Source of the DNA: Spirochaetales bacterium Spiro_05 | GTDB lineage: Bacteria; Spirochaetota; Spirochaetia; Sphaerochaetales; Sphaerochaetaceae | Assembly (NCBI GenBank): GCA_001603115.1 | Contig: LVBG01000020.1 | Span: 24,482-88,481, forward strand | DNA length: 64,000 nt | Direction of reading: 5' to 3' | Translations under genes and position numbers: made by a program | Notes under the pieces: generated by a model | The model's input: only the letters and a program-made list of their open reading frames with translations | Told to the model about the DNA's origin: nothing | Database searches by the model: none | Shown: positions 49,570 to 58,324 of the stretch, piece by piece | Numbering within the stretch: position 1 is the stretch's first letter | Layout of the letters: each line of letters begins with the position of its first letter

Positions 49570-50760
49570 ATGATTGGTTCTGCGTTTAATCAACTCTGGC
49601 AGTCCACAGGACTGTTCGGATTCATGGGGATGGTGGAAGGCTTCGGGATCGGCAATCTTGTCATGATCATCGTTGGCTTCATCCTCCTCTACCTTGCCAT
49701 CGCCAAGGGCTTCGAGCCCTTGCTGCTGGTGACCATTGGTTTTGGATGTATCCTATCGAACGTACCGATGGGCTACATCGCAAGTATCGACCCCAACTCT
49801 GGAAATCCCGGGTTCATCAAGATGCTCTTTGACATGGGCATCGACACCGGCCTTTTCCCGATCCTTATCTTCATGGGCGTTGGTGCCATGACGGACTTCG
49901 GTCCGCTCATCGCCAACCCCAAGACCCTGTTGCTCGGAGCAGCTGCCCAGGTCGGTATCTTCATCGCCCTGCTCGGTGCTCTTGCTCTGAGTTTCATCCC
50001 CGGGATCAGTTTTGACCTCTATGCTGCCGCTTCCATCGGTATCATCGGTGGTGCTGACGGTCCTACGGCCATCTATGTTACCGGCCGTCTGGCTCCGAAC
50101 CTGCTGGGCCCCATCGCCGTAGCTGCTTACAGCTACATGGCCTTGGTTCCCATCATCCAGCCCCCGATCATGCGCGCTCTCACCACCAAGGAAGAGCGGT
50201 TGATCAAGATGCAGCAGCTCAGACCCGTCTCAAAGCTTGAGAAGATCCTCTTCCCGCTTACCGTTCTGACCGCTTGTGCCATCCTGCTTCCCTCCGCTAC
50301 TCCGCTTGTTGGAAGCCTGATGTTCGGTAACCTGGTCAAGGAGTGTGGTGTTGCCAACCGTCTCTCTGATACCATGCAGAATGCCCTGATGAATATCGTT
50401 ACGATCTTCCTCGGACTCTCTGTTGGTTCGAAGATGGAAGCTTCCCACTTCCTGAACCTCAACACCCTGGGCATCCTGCTCTTGGGTATGGTTGCCTTCG
50501 CCTTTGGTACCGGTACTGGTGTTCTGATGGCCAAGCTGATGAATAAGCTAGACCCGAAGCACCCGGTCAACCCGCTCATCGGAAGTGCAGGTGTATCTGC
50601 AGTTCCCATGGCAGCTCGTGTTTCGAGCAAGGTTGGCCAGGAGTCTGATCCCCAGAACTTCCTGCTCATGCACGCCATGGGCCCGAACGTAGCCGGTGTC
50701 ATCGGTTCTGCGGTTGCTGCAGGTGTCCTGCTCGCAGTCGTACCGTTCATGATGGCCTAG
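49570..50760 (+). CDS. oadB: Na+-translocating decarboxylase beta subunit
   Basis: [39 protein letters not shown]. Confidence 0.92.
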   Translation: MIGSAFNQLWQSTGLFGFMGMVEGFGIGNLVMIIVGFILLYLAIAKGFEPLLLVTIGFGCILSNVPMGYIASIDPNSGNPGFIKMLFDMGIDTGLFPILIFMGVGAMTDFGPLIANPKTLLLGAAAQVGIFIALLGALALSFIPGISFDLYAAASIGIIGGADGPTAIYVTGRLAPNLLGPIAVAAYSYMALVPIIQPPIMRALTTKEERLIKMQQLRPVSKLEKILFPLTVLTACAILLPSATPLVGSLMFGNLVKECGVANRLSDTMQNALMNIVTIFLGLSVGSKMEASHFLNLNTLGILLLGMVAFAFGTGTGVLMAKLMNKLDPKHPVNPLIGSAGVSAVPMAARVSSKVGQESDPQNFLLMHAMGPNVAGVIGSAVAAGVLLAVVPFMMA

Positions 50761-50780
50761 CATTCGTCCATCGACCTATT

Positions 50781-50809
50781 GGGCTGCCTCGCAAGGGGCA
50801 GCCTTTTCC
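50781..50809 (+). terminator. Terminator of oad operon
   Basis: GGCTGCCtcgcaagGGGCAGCCTTTTCC. Confidence 0.8.
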
Positions 50810-50854
50810 ATCCCTTCAGATTTGGCCTTTTCTTGCCTCCCTCTCTAGGGTATA

Positions 50855-51796
50855 GTGTGGAGTATGTGGATCACCTTCCTTGCAGTACTCATACTCTTTA
50901 TCCTGTGGAATACCACCCTCATAGGCTACAGGGACAGGAATGTCGAACCACTTGGGGTTGATGAGTCCAAGGTATGTTGCCCGGAAGCTACCAGCATCAT
51001 GCTCAAGCAGGGTTCAAACACTGCAATCCTTTTGGTCCATGGTTTTCCTTCCACCCCCTCAGTCTACCACTACAGCGCCAAGCGCTTTTCTGATGAAGGC
51101 ATGGATGTGTACGCTCCCCTGCTTCCCGGTTTTGGAACCGATCCCAAAACCTTCTCTCACACTACCTTCACCCAGTGGTTCTCCTATCTCTCTTCCTATT
51201 ACGAGCAATTGAGAGCAAGCTACGACACCTTGCATGTGTTGGGTATCAGCATGGGTGGCATGATGACACTCAAGTTGGGGGAGACCTACTGCTCTTCAGA
51301 ACTTGCTCCCGATTCGCTTACCAGCATTGCAGCTCCTGTGGTCTACAACAGCATCCGGGACGGGGTGTTTACCGACCCCAAGCAGTACCTTGCCCGCACC
51401 TTCGCCCTCTTCACAGCCTCCATCAAGCCTCATGTGGTCAACGGATATCCCAATGGTGAGGATGGCAGCGAACTATGGTATGGCTACGGAGGCACATTCG
51501 TCCGACCCGGTCTGAGCCTGGTATATGCCATGAGAGAGGTGAGAAAGAATCTGGGCAAGATCACCTGCCCGCTCTTCGCCATCCATGACAAGGGTGATCG
51601 CACCGTGCCCTTCAAGAACCTGGCAATCATCACAAATGAGAACAAGAGCTCTGACTTCAGGAAGCTCGAGACCCAGATGGGATCATTCTCTCACTCACGC
51701 CATGCCCTCTTGCTCTACCGATCGATCCAAGAGGAACTGACCACCACCATCATAGAATTTCTGCACGACAAGGAGAACCGATATGCCCAAGCGTAA
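50855..51796 (+). CDS. Alpha/beta hydrolase (carboxylesterase-like)
   Basis: ILLVHGFPSTPSVYHYSAKRF; LGISMGGMMTLKLGE. Confidence 0.83.
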   Translation: MWSMWITFLAVLILFILWNTTLIGYRDRNVEPLGVDESKVCCPEATSIMLKQGSNTAILLVHGFPSTPSVYHYSAKRFSDEGMDVYAPLLPGFGTDPKTFSHTTFTQWFSYLSSYYEQLRASYDTLHVLGISMGGMMTLKLGETYCSSELAPDSLTSIAAPVVYNSIRDGVFTDPKQYLARTFALFTASIKPHVVNGYPNGEDGSELWYGYGGTFVRPGLSLVYAMREVRKNLGKITCPLFAIHDKGDRTVPFKNLAIITNENKSSDFRKLETQMGSFSHSRHALLLYRSIQEELTTTIIEFLHDKENRYAQA

Positions 51797-52268
51797 GGAT
51801 TACATCAGTTGGGACGAGTATTTCATGGGCGTTGCCGTCCTCTCGTCCATGCGCAGCAAGGACCCGAACACCCAGGTGGGAGCCTGCATCGTCAATCCCG
51901 ACCACAAGATTGTCGGAGTCGGCTACAACGGCTTTCCCATCGGTGTCAGCGATGACAATGTTCCTTGGGAACGCGACGGTGATTGGCTCGAAACCAAATA
52001 CCCCTATGTCTGCCATGCAGAGCTCAATGCCATCCTCAATGCCATCAGCAGCAGTCTGAAGGGCTGTACGCTCTACGTAGGGCTTTTCCCTTGCAATGAG
52101 TGTGCGAAGGCTATCATCCAGTCGGGTATCAAGGAGGTGGTTTATCTCTCGGACAAGTATGCAGAAGCTGACAACACCAAGGCTTCCAAATGGATGTTCG
52201 ACCAGAGTGGTGTAAGCTACCGCAAGCTTGAGGCTGAGCACACGTCCCTTTCGGTAGCCCTCCAATGA
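51783..52268 (+). CDS. dCMP deaminase family protein
   Basis: DPNTQVGACIVNPDHKIVGVGYNG; CHAELNAILNA; LFPCNECAKAIIQSGI. Confidence 0.9.
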   Translation: MPKRKDYISWDEYFMGVAVLSSMRSKDPNTQVGACIVNPDHKIVGVGYNGFPIGVSDDNVPWERDGDWLETKYPYVCHAELNAILNAISSSLKGCTLYVGLFPCNECAKAIIQSGIKEVVYLSDKYAEADNTKASKWMFDQSGVSYRKLEAEHTSLSVALQ

Positions 52269-53164
52269 AAACACTGGTTGTCTGCCTGAACCCGACCTTT
52301 CAGCATACGCTGGTCTTCAGCTCTTTTTCGCTGGGAGAGGTGAACCGTGCCCAACAGCACTACCTCGATGCCTCGGGAAAGGGAATGAATGCGGCCCGCA
52401 TCCTCACCCAGCTTGGGCACAAAGCCATCCTGCTCACCCATCTGGGGGGAGAGAGGAAAGGCGAGATGCTCATGCTCTGTGAAAAGGATGGGGTTGAAGT
52501 ACGTTGGGCGGACAGCCACAGTGACATCCGAACCTGCACTACCATACTGTGCCAGGGACAGGCGACTGAATTGGTGGAAGAGCCACACCCCGTCGACGCA
52601 TCCGTCGAGCCTGTGATCCGTACACTGTTCACCCAGGCTCTTGATGAGGTGGATGCACTCATCATCACCGGTACCAGAGCCCCGGGTTATGCACCTTCCT
52701 TGTATGCAGATTTTGTCAGGGAAGCAAAAGAGAAGAATCTGTTTGTCCTGCTCGATCTGAAGGGTGACGATCTGAAGGCCTGTCTTCCTTTCCGACCCGA
52801 TGTGATCAAGCCGAACCTCAGCGAGGCAGTGCAAACCTTCCTTGGTCTTTCCGTGGGAGAACAGGAGGAAACCGAGCATCTCCAGGCAACGATCCGCTTC
52901 AAACTTGAAGAAATTCATCGCACCTATGGGACAGTCACCTTTCTCTCCCGGGGCAAGCAGGAGATGTGGGTGCAAGGTCCATCGTTTTTCACCGTGCCGA
53001 TCGAGAGAGTTGAGATCGCGAACACCATCGGTTGCGGGGACTCGCTCGGTGCGGCCCTCACAGCCTCCCTATACACAAGTACAAATCTGCAACATGCTGC
53101 AAAGTATGCAACAAAGATTGCAACAATGAACGCAAAAACTATACATCCCGGAAGTATTGTCTAA
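52265..53164 (+). CDS. PfkB-family sugar kinase (1-phosphofructokinase-like)
   Basis: CLNPTFQHTL; ASGKGMNAARILTQLG; NTIGCGDSLGAALTASL. Confidence 0.85.
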   Translation: MKTLVVCLNPTFQHTLVFSSFSLGEVNRAQQHYLDASGKGMNAARILTQLGHKAILLTHLGGERKGEMLMLCEKDGVEVRWADSHSDIRTCTTILCQGQATELVEEPHPVDASVEPVIRTLFTQALDEVDALIITGTRAPGYAPSLYADFVREAKEKNLFVLLDLKGDDLKACLPFRPDVIKPNLSEAVQTFLGLSVGEQEETEHLQATIRFKLEEIHRTYGTVTFLSRGKQEMWVQGPSFFTVPIERVEIANTIGCGDSLGAALTASLYTSTNLQHAAKYATKIATMNAKTIHPGSIV

Positions 53165-53329
53165 TGAAAAGCCTTTGTTTCATGGTGCAAGAAAGAATTC
53201 ATAGATTGCGCAATATATAAATCTGCAACACGAAATCATCATTTTTCTCAAATTTATCGAAGAAAAATCACAAATAGCGCAATTCATTGGATAGAATTTT
53301 ATCATATTGCTCTTGATTTCTTTTGACAG

Positions 53330-53399
53330 TCCTACAGTTCTCCCCCTATACTGATTCCAGTAAAACCCCACCTAGGTGGGGAGACACCCTAGAGGAGAA
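53330..53399 (+). promoter_or_regulatory. Promoter and 5' hairpin of the bmp-type operon
   Basis: TTGACA-18-TATACT, then perfect palindrome CCCCACCTAGGTGGGG at 53366-53381, RBS GAGGAGA. Confidence 0.65.
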
Positions 53400-53404
53400 C
53401 TTGT

Positions 53405-54439
53405 ATGAAAAAATTTCTGACAATCGTGCTCTGTTTCGCGCTGGTAAGTTCTGCAGTCTTTGCAGCAGGTGCAAAAGAAGCAGCTCCCGCAGCCAAGGCT
53501 GACTCAAACGTAGTCAAGATTGCTCTGATCATCGAGAACACCATCGACGACAAGGGTTGGTGCCAGGCCATGCATGACGGCATCATTTCCGCCCAAGCAC
53601 AGCTTCCCGGCCGCATCGAGTACAGCTACACCGAGAAGATGAAGCCCGTTGATGCTGGTTCTGCTGCTCGTCAGTATGTTGCCCAGGGATATCACATCAT
53701 CATCGCCCATGGTGCACAGTACAAGAACCTCATCCTCGAGATGGCTGAAGAGTATCCCCAGGTAACCTTCGCTTTCGGTACCAGTGCTGAGATCGGTCCG
53801 AAGAACGTGTTCACCTACATGCCCGAAAGTGAAGAGACCGGCTATCTCTCCGGCCTCATTGCCGGCATGACCACCAAGAAGAACATCATCGGTCTGGTCG
53901 GCCCCGTCGACGCTGGTGATGCTGCCCGCTACAACCGCGGTTTCGTCCTTGGCGTACAGGCTGTGAATCCTGCTGCCAAGATCATGGTTGCCCACAGTGG
54001 TTCCTTCAGCGACTTCGTAAAGGCTGGCGAAATTGCCCAGTCCCAGATCAGAAGTGGTGCTGACGTACTCACCGGTTCCAGCCAGCAGGCTCTTGGTGCA
54101 CTGCGCGCAGTCGCCGACTACCGCACCCAGGATATCTGGTGGGTTGGTCAGGATATTGCCCAGATCCGCATCACCGAAGGCTACAAGGTCATCGCAGCTT
54201 CCTCCTACAACTACGCTTCGGTCATCGTCGGCCTGGTTGAGAAGCTGGACAAGGGAGTCAAGGGTGGCGAAGTCATTCCTTTGAACTTCAACAATGGTGG
54301 ATTCGTATTCGAGTTCAACACTGCCCTCAAGGACAAGTACACCGGCGCCATCGAGACCAAGGTCAATGAGGCCATTGCTTCCTTCAAGGCAAAGAGTGGT
54401 ACCGTCGCTTACACCGCAGTCGACTATTCCAAGCTCTGA
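53405..54439 (+). CDS. BMP-family nucleoside/purine ABC substrate-binding protein
   Basis: Signal peptide; IALIIENTIDDKGWCQAMHDGI; VGPVDAGDAARYNRGFVLGVQAVNP. Confidence 0.9.
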   Translation: MKKFLTIVLCFALVSSAVFAAGAKEAAPAAKADSNVVKIALIIENTIDDKGWCQAMHDGIISAQAQLPGRIEYSYTEKMKPVDAGSAARQYVAQGYHIIIAHGAQYKNLILEMAEEYPQVTFAFGTSAEIGPKNVFTYMPESEETGYLSGLIAGMTTKKNIIGLVGPVDAGDAARYNRGFVLGVQAVNPAAKIMVAHSGSFSDFVKAGEIAQSQIRSGADVLTGSSQQALGALRAVADYRTQDIWWVGQDIAQIRITEGYKVIAASSYNYASVIVGLVEKLDKGVKGGEVIPLNFNNGGFVFEFNTALKDKYTGAIETKVNEAIASFKAKSGTVAYTAVDYSKL

Positions 54440-54450
54440 TAAGTGTTTCT

Positions 54451-54490
54451 CCGGTCATGCAGGGCAAATCCTGCATGACTGGATTTTTTT
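54451..54490 (+). terminator. Attenuator/terminator after the binding-protein gene
   Basis: CCGGTCATGCAGGgcaaatCCTGCATGACTGGATTTTTTTT. Confidence 0.85.
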
Positions 54491-54514
54491 TGATTTCGTA
54501 CGGAGGATTCCCCC

Positions 54515-56053
54515 ATGGAAGTCACACATAAGAAGATTACCAGCCTCAGGATGGAGCACATCACCAAGCGCTTTCCCGGAGTGCTTGCCAGTGATGACAT
54601 CACCCTCACCGTAGAAGAGGGAGAAGTCCTGGCTCTGGTTGGCGAGAACGGTGCTGGAAAGACAACCCTGATGAACATCCTGATGGGTCTCTACCAGCCA
54701 GATGAAGGAAGGATCCTCATCAACGGGGAGGAAGTTCACTTCAAATCCCCCAACGACGCCTTTGACGCAGGATTGGGCATGGTCCACCAGCAGTATATGC
54801 TGGTTCCCAATATGACCGTGCTGGAGAACATTGCACTCGGCTACAAGCAAGCTTGGTCGCCGATCAAGCTGGACCTGGGTATGGTTCGCGAGCGCATCAA
54901 TGAAATATCGAAAAAATACGGGCTCTTTGTTGATCCCGACGCGTATATCTGGCAGCTCTCCGTTGGCGAGCAACAACGGGTCGAGCTGGTGAAAACCCTC
55001 TGCCTCGGTGCACGCTTCCTCATCCTTGATGAGCCCACCAGCGCACTCACCCCCCAGGAGACTGATGAGCTGATCGTACTGTTGAAGCGGATGAGCAGCG
55101 AGCTCTCCATCATCTTCATCAGTCACAAGCTTCAGGAGGTAAAGGACCTCTCTGACAAGATTGCCATCCTCCGCCATGGAGCCATGGTTTTCGAAGGCAC
55201 TACGAAAGATCACTCCCCTTCCGATATCGCAGCCCTGATGACCGGACACGAGGTTGATCTGCCCCAGAATGATGCCCCTTCCTGCAACGGCACTCCTGTT
55301 CTGGATCTCAAGAACCTCAACGTCAAGAGCGACCGTGGCTTTTTGGCCCTCAAGGACCTGAACCTCACCATCCGTGGTGGTGAGATTGTCGGTCTTGCAG
55401 GGGTTTCGGGCAACGGCCAGCGCGAACTTGCCGAAGCCATAAACGGCCTGAGAAAGGTTGAAAGCGGTGAGATCCTGTTCTTTGGGGAGAACATTGCAAA
55501 CAAAACGCCATACCATATCATTGAAGCCGGAATGGGCTACATTCCCGAAGAACGGAATACCGAGGGAATCGTGCCATCCTTCTCCATGAAGGAGAATCTC
55601 ATTCTCAAGGACAGCGGCAGGGATGAGTTCTCCAAGCACTCGTTCCTGAAGAACAAGGCTATCGAGAAGAATGCCAATGACCTCAGGGTCAAGTTCGACA
55701 TCCGAAGTCCCAACATCCATGTTGCGGCAGGCTCGCTCTCTGGTGGAAACATCCAGAAGGTAATCCTTGCCCGTGAGATCTCACGCAAGCCCAAGTTCCT
55801 CATCGCCGTCTATCCTATCAGAGGTCTGGACCTCGGAGCCGCGGAGTTCATCCACAAGCAGCTTCTGGAGAAACGGAAAGAGGGAATCGGCATTCTGTTG
55901 GTGAGCGAGGAACTCGATGAGATCCTCGACCTCTCCGACCGCGTCGCCGTCATTTTCAAGGGACAGATACAGAAGGTCTTGGATCGAAAGGATGCCAACC
56001 GCAGAAGTCTCGGAATCCTTATGGCAGGAGTGAAAGATGACCAAACAGTTTAG
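54515..56053 (+). CDS. Nucleoside-type ABC transporter ATPase (duplicated ABC domains)
   Basis: GENGAGKTTLMNILMGLYQPDEG; second domain LSGGNIQKVILAREISRKPKFLIAVYPIRGLDLGA. Confidence 0.92.
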   Translation: MEVTHKKITSLRMEHITKRFPGVLASDDITLTVEEGEVLALVGENGAGKTTLMNILMGLYQPDEGRILINGEEVHFKSPNDAFDAGLGMVHQQYMLVPNMTVLENIALGYKQAWSPIKLDLGMVRERINEISKKYGLFVDPDAYIWQLSVGEQQRVELVKTLCLGARFLILDEPTSALTPQETDELIVLLKRMSSELSIIFISHKLQEVKDLSDKIAILRHGAMVFEGTTKDHSPSDIAALMTGHEVDLPQNDAPSCNGTPVLDLKNLNVKSDRGFLALKDLNLTIRGGEIVGLAGVSGNGQRELAEAINGLRKVESGEILFFGENIANKTPYHIIEAGMGYIPEERNTEGIVPSFSMKENLILKDSGRDEFSKHSFLKNKAIEKNANDLRVKFDIRSPNIHVAAGSLSGGNIQKVILAREISRKPKFLIAVYPIRGLDLGAAEFIHKQLLEKRKEGIGILLVSEELDEILDLSDRVAVIFKGQIQKVLDRKDANRRSLGILMAGVKDDQTV

Positions 56054-57140
56054 GATACTCTATAAGGTTTCCATCATCATCTTGGCCATTTTGGCCGCGA
56101 TGCTGATCGGATCGATCATCCTGATGACCATCGGGGCGGATGTCTTCAAGACCTACCTGGTCATCTTGTTTGAACCGTTGAAAACAACGCTTCAGCTCAG
56201 TGAGGTTCTGCTCAGGGCAATCCCGCTGACCATCATCGCCCTCGGCATCTCGGTGGCGTACCGCAGCGGCATCATCAACATCGGTGCTGAAGGCCAGATG
56301 GCCATGGGAATCCTTGGAACCACCGCGGTGGCTCTCGCATTCCCTGAGCTCCCCAAACCGGTTCTCTTGCCGATGGCAGTGCTGGCAGGGGCGATCAGCG
56401 GCGGTGTCTGGGGCTTCATCCCCGGTTTTCTCAAGGCAAAACTGCAGGTCAGCGAGCTGCTCTCCACCGTGATGCTCAACTACATTGCCGCACAGTTCTA
56501 CACCTTCCTGCTCCGTGGCCCGATGCTCGACCCGGCTGAGCTCACCATGGGAAGTGGAACCCCGCAGTCGATGCGCCTTTCGCGCAATCTCTGGCTGGAC
56601 CGCTTCCTTCCGGGAACGAGGCTCCATACCGGTCTCTTCTTCGCCCTCATCCTTGCCCTCCTGATCTATTTCCTCCTCTGGAAGACCAAGTACGGCTACA
56701 AGATGCGTGCTGCCGGGGCCAGTGCCCGGGCTGCACGGTACGGCGGTATCAGCGTGACCTGGTATCTGGTCATCGCCATGGTCATCAGCGGTGCCTTCGC
56801 AGGCATGGCAGGAGCTATTGAGATCGCAGGTGTCCATCGGAGGGCCATCGAAGGCATCACCGGCGGCTACGGCTTCTCCGGTATTGTCGTCGCCCTTTTC
56901 GGCGGCTTGCACCCAGCAGGCATCATCCCCGCCTCCTTCTTCTTCGGTCTTCTCATCGTGGGTGCTGACATGACCCAGCGCATGGTCGGAGTCCCGGCGA
57001 ATATGGTCAACGTACTGCAGGGTATCATCATCCTGGTCATCGTCGCCACGAAGATGATCCTTGCCGACCCCTATCTGATGGAGAAGGTCTGGCGCAAGGT
57101 GCAAGGTCTGGGAAAGAAGACCAAGGAGGTAACAGCATGA
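56037..57140 (+). CDS. Nucleoside-type ABC transporter permease
   Basis: YRSGIINIGAEGQMAMGILGTTAVAL. Confidence 0.9.
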   Translation: MTKQFRILYKVSIIILAILAAMLIGSIILMTIGADVFKTYLVILFEPLKTTLQLSEVLLRAIPLTIIALGISVAYRSGIINIGAEGQMAMGILGTTAVALAFPELPKPVLLPMAVLAGAISGGVWGFIPGFLKAKLQVSELLSTVMLNYIAAQFYTFLLRGPMLDPAELTMGSGTPQSMRLSRNLWLDRFLPGTRLHTGLFFALILALLIYFLLWKTKYGYKMRAAGASARAARYGGISVTWYLVIAMVISGAFAGMAGAIEIAGVHRRAIEGITGGYGFSGIVVALFGGLHPAGIIPASFFFGLLIVGADMTQRMVGVPANMVNVLQGIIILVIVATKMILADPYLMEKVWRKVQGLGKKTKEVTA

Positions 57141-58081
57141 ACTTCATCGTAAACATCCTGAGTCTGGGAATCCCCTTCTCGGTAGCCCTCCTGATCGCCT
57201 CTCTCGGGGAGATGTTCAACCAACGAGCCGGCGTCTTCAACCTCGGTTGTGAAGGCATCATGGCAATGGGGGCCTTCCTTGGCATGCTCGTTCCCTACAG
57301 CATCGGCCAAGGCGGACCTACCCCAGGCATCTACAACGTTCTGGGCCTAGCCCTTGCCATGGGTGTGGGAGCACTGTTCGGCATGCTTTTCGGCTTTGTG
57401 GTGGTCACCTTCCGTGCCCCCCAAGGCATTGCAGGCATCGGGCTGCAGATGTTCGGGGTCGGAACTGCAGGAACCCTGTTCCGCCACTTCGTCGGAGGAA
57501 CCCAGTCTGTTCCCGGCATCGGCAACCTTCCCATCCCCTTTCTTTCGAAGATTCCCATCCTCGGTCCGATCTTCTTCTCACACAACATCTTGGTATACCT
57601 TGCCTTCCTCTTTGTCCCCACCGCTTGGTACATCCTCTTCAAGACTCCCTGGGGGTTGAGGGTACGAGCTGTGGGCACCAACCCCCGCGCTGCCGACTCC
57701 ATCGGCATCCAGGTGAACAAGGTGCGCTACCAGGCTCTGGCTGTAGGCGGAGCCCTGGCAGGTCTTGCCGGTGCATACCTCAGTCTCTGCCAGGCAAAGA
57801 TGTTCAGCGACGAAATCATTGCAGGACGCGGCTTCATTGCCGTTGCCTTGGTTTACTTCGGGCACTGGCATCCGGTGAAGATCATGGGAGGAGCCCTGCT
57901 CTTCAGTCTGGCACAAGCATTGCAGCTTGCCATTCAGGGTCAGGGAATCAACTTCCCCTACGAATTTGCCGTCATGCTCCCGTATGTCATGGTCATCGTC
58001 GTCCTTGCTTTCAGCAGGGAGAGCCAGCTGTTGGGCCCCACCGCCCTCGGCCAGCCCTTCAACCGGGAGAAGCGTATTTAG
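57137..58081 (+). CDS. Nucleoside-type ABC transporter permease
   Basis: FNQRAGVFNLGCEGIMAMGAFLGML; RVRAVGTNPRAADSIGI. Confidence 0.9.
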   Translation: MNFIVNILSLGIPFSVALLIASLGEMFNQRAGVFNLGCEGIMAMGAFLGMLVPYSIGQGGPTPGIYNVLGLALAMGVGALFGMLFGFVVVTFRAPQGIAGIGLQMFGVGTAGTLFRHFVGGTQSVPGIGNLPIPFLSKIPILGPIFFSHNILVYLAFLFVPTAWYILFKTPWGLRVRAVGTNPRAADSIGIQVNKVRYQALAVGGALAGLAGAYLSLCQAKMFSDEIIAGRGFIAVALVYFGHWHPVKIMGGALLFSLAQALQLAIQGQGINFPYEFAVMLPYVMVIVVLAFSRESQLLGPTALGQPFNREKRI

Positions 58082-58086
58082 GATTC

Positions 58087-58134
58087 TGAACCAAAGGCAG
58101 GAACATGTGTTGCAGTTTCCTGCCTCTTGGTTCT
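58087..58134 (+). terminator. Terminator-like hairpin after the nucleoside transporter operon
   Basis: GAACCAAaGGCAGGAA...TTTCCTGCctcTTGGTTC; weak U-tract. Confidence 0.55.
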
Positions 58135-58324
58135 CCCTAACCGCCAATTTTAATTTCTGCAACATGAAGTGTCGCAAAAAGCTATACAATGCAACAAGAT
58201 GTTGACTTTTTGCAAGCACTTCGAAACAATGTGGATGGATAGCATCACAGACCGACGTATCCACTTCTGGATACCGACGCTAAGCGGCTAGCACCTGTTC
58301 CCACCGTATCCAAGGAGCACAGCT

